6,900 nucleotides of DNA, from contig JAUZQL010000109.1 in assembly GCA_030950975.1 (NCBI GenBank), positions 1-6,900 on the forward strand, in the 5' to 3' direction. Source of the DNA: Mariprofundaceae bacterium. Lineage in GTDB: Bacteria > Pseudomonadota > Zetaproteobacteria > Mariprofundales > Mariprofundaceae. A program made the position numbers and the translations under genes. Each line of letters begins with the position of its first letter. The stretch's first letter is position 1. The notes below the pieces were generated by a model, which did not search any database, was not told the origin of the DNA, and saw only the letters and a program-made list of their open reading frames with translations. Positions 5,646 through 6,900 of the stretch are shown here, piece by piece.

Positions 5646-6900
5646 ATGAAAACACGGGTCAAAAATATTCACTTTACAGGCATTGGTGGCATTGGCATGA
5701 GCGGCATTGCCGAACTTTTACATAACCAACATTTTCAGGTGCAAGGCAGTGATGCTGCCGATAGCTCTAATGTACAACGCTTGCGTGATTTAGGTATATC
5801 CGTCGTCATTGGTCATAGTGCCGAAGCAATTAAAGGTGCGGATGTGGTGGTGGTCACATCCGCTGTCAATGATAAAAACCCTGAAATAGTAGCTGCCCAT
5901 CAACAAGGGATTCCAGTGATTCCTAGAGCTGAAATGTTGGCCGAATTGATGCGGATGAAACAAGGTATTGCCATTGCAGGCAGTCATGGGAAAACAACCA
6001 TTACATCGATGATTGCACATGGTATGGAAGTCGCAGGTTTAGATCCGACGTATGTCATTGGTGGATGTTTGATGGCATCTGGAAGCAATGCTCGTTTGGG
6101 TGCAAGCCCATGGCTTGTCGCAGAAGCCGATGAAAGTGATGGCTCTTTTCTACATTTATCTCCCATCATGACCGTGGTGAGCAATATTGACCCTGAACAT
6201 TTGGATCATTATGGCGATTTTGAGCATTTAATGATGGCTTTTGAGCAATTTGTGAATCATACACCGTTTTATGGACGTGTTGTTTTGCATCACGAACACC
6301 CCAATGTCGCACGTTTACGCGATAAAATTCACAAACGTATCACCACCTATGGGCAAAGCCCTCAAGCTGATATTCACCTGCTGAACAGTCGTTCTGATGG
6401 TCATAGTCAACATATCAGCATTGGCTTTTATGGTGAGCAGGATGTGAAGCAAGTACATCTTCCCATGCCCGGTGTTCACAATGCTGAGAATGCTTTGGCT
6501 GCGATAGCGATTTTACGCGAGTTAAATATTACATGGGCAGATATTCAACAAGGTTTGGAAAGTTTTGCAGGGATTCAACGACGTTTTCAATGTGTTGATA
6601 TGGGAAATGGTATTTTGGTGGATGATTATGCGCATCATCCGAAAGAATTACAGACCACATTGGAAGCTGCCAAAACATGTTGGACTGAGAGAAATATCAC
6701 CGTTTTTTTTCAACCTCATCGATACTCTCGCACCCGCGATTTGATGGATGAGTTTATGGGATGTTTTGATTTATGCCATGCTTTGCATATTTTACCTATT
6801 TATGCGGCGAGTGAAGAAGCCATTGAAGGTGTAACATCCTATGCTTTGCAGCAAGGAATGTTGAAACGTGGTCATCGACACGTCAATCTATGTTCAGGCT
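5646..6900 (+). CDS. murC: MurC, UDP-MurNAc:L-alanine ligase (3'-truncated by window edge)
   Basis: MurC is the first Mur ligase, adding L-alanine to UDP-MurNAc with ATP in the cytoplasm. The frame is open from ATG 5646 to the window edge: 418 residues plus one base, with no stop; the family is typically 460-490 residues, so the last part of the C-terminal domain is missing. Motifs in order are the UDP-binding loop TGIGGIGMSGIAE (11-23), the P-loop AGSHGKTTITS (111-121) with Lys 116 (many homologues have AGTHGKTTT), EADESDGSFLHL (160-171), NIDPEHLDHYGDFE (180-193), GVHNAENALAA (276-286), the signature DDYAHHP (326-332) and QPHRYSRTRDL (356-366). All catalytic motifs are present, so the gene looks intact as far as it can be read. 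A run of eight T at 6703-6710 encodes part of VFF before QPHRY. murB would be expected next. Identity is secure. Confidence 0.96.
   Translation, partial: MKTRVKNIHFTGIGGIGMSGIAELLHNQHFQVQGSDAADSSNVQRLRDLGISVVIGHSAEAIKGADVVVVTSAVNDKNPEIVAAHQQGIPVIPRAEMLAELMRMKQGIAIAGSHGKTTITSMIAHGMEVAGLDPTYVIGGCLMASGSNARLGASPWLVAEADESDGSFLHLSPIMTVVSNIDPEHLDHYGDFEHLMMAFEQFVNHTPFYGRVVLHHEHPNVARLRDKIHKRITTYGQSPQADIHLLNSRSDGHSQHISIGFYGEQDVKQVHLPMPGVHNAENALAAIAILRELNITWADIQQGLESFAGIQRRFQCVDMGNGILVDDYAHHPKELQTTLEAAKTCWTERNITVFFQPHRYSRTRDLMDEFMGCFDLCHALHILPIYAASEEAIEGVTSYALQQGMLKRGHRHVNLCSG

Noticed and set aside
1..6900. CRISPR array, mobile element, tRNA/rRNA, terminator or inserted accessory gene
   Set aside because: No repeated spacer pattern, transposase motif, RNA gene or hairpin plus T-run was seen, and coding sequence covers all but about 6 bases of the window.

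Overview
This 6.9 kb window is an uninterrupted piece of the bacterial dcw (division and cell wall) cluster. All genes are on the + strand, in the order murF (3' part) - mraY - murD - ftsW - murG - murC (5' part). This is the classic proteobacterial order. By family knowledge, murE and ftsI would lie to the left and murB, ddl, ftsQ, ftsA and ftsZ to the right, outside what can be seen here.

The organism is a Gram-negative-type bacterium, most likely a proteobacterium. MraY aligns almost residue for residue with the E. coli protein, with no gap at its N-terminus when a GTG start is used. MurC carries the NIDPEHLDHYGDFE variant and MurD the CGGLLKG variant, which I associate with non-enteric proteobacteria. 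G+C is around the low-to-mid forties in the lines I counted by eye. A gammaproteobacterium or a low-GC zetaproteobacterium would fit; this placement is a weak inference.

Layout: 1-990 is the central and C-terminal part of MurF; 980-2050 is MraY; 2056-3429 is MurD; 3426-4556 is FtsW; 4553-5644 is MurG; 5646-6900 is MurC, which runs off the right edge. The genes overlap by 11 bp (murF/mraY), are separated by 5 bp (mraY/murD), overlap by 4 bp as ATGA (murD/ftsW and ftsW/murG), and are separated by 1 bp (murG/murC). No intergenic stretch is long enough for a promoter, terminator, RNA gene or mobile element, so the window looks like part of one transcript with translational coupling.

The genes work together. 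MurC, MurD and MurF are cytoplasmic ATP-dependent ligases that build UDP-MurNAc-pentapeptide. MraY moves phospho-MurNAc-pentapeptide to undecaprenyl phosphate (lipid I), MurG adds GlcNAc (lipid II), and FtsW polymerises lipid II at the division septum.

I found no sign of an undescribed system. The points worth a second look are small: start-codon choices, a few substitutions in family motifs, and homopolymer runs with slippery-site geometry. One of these runs, at the end of murD, would move ribosomes into the ftsW frame after a -1 slip.
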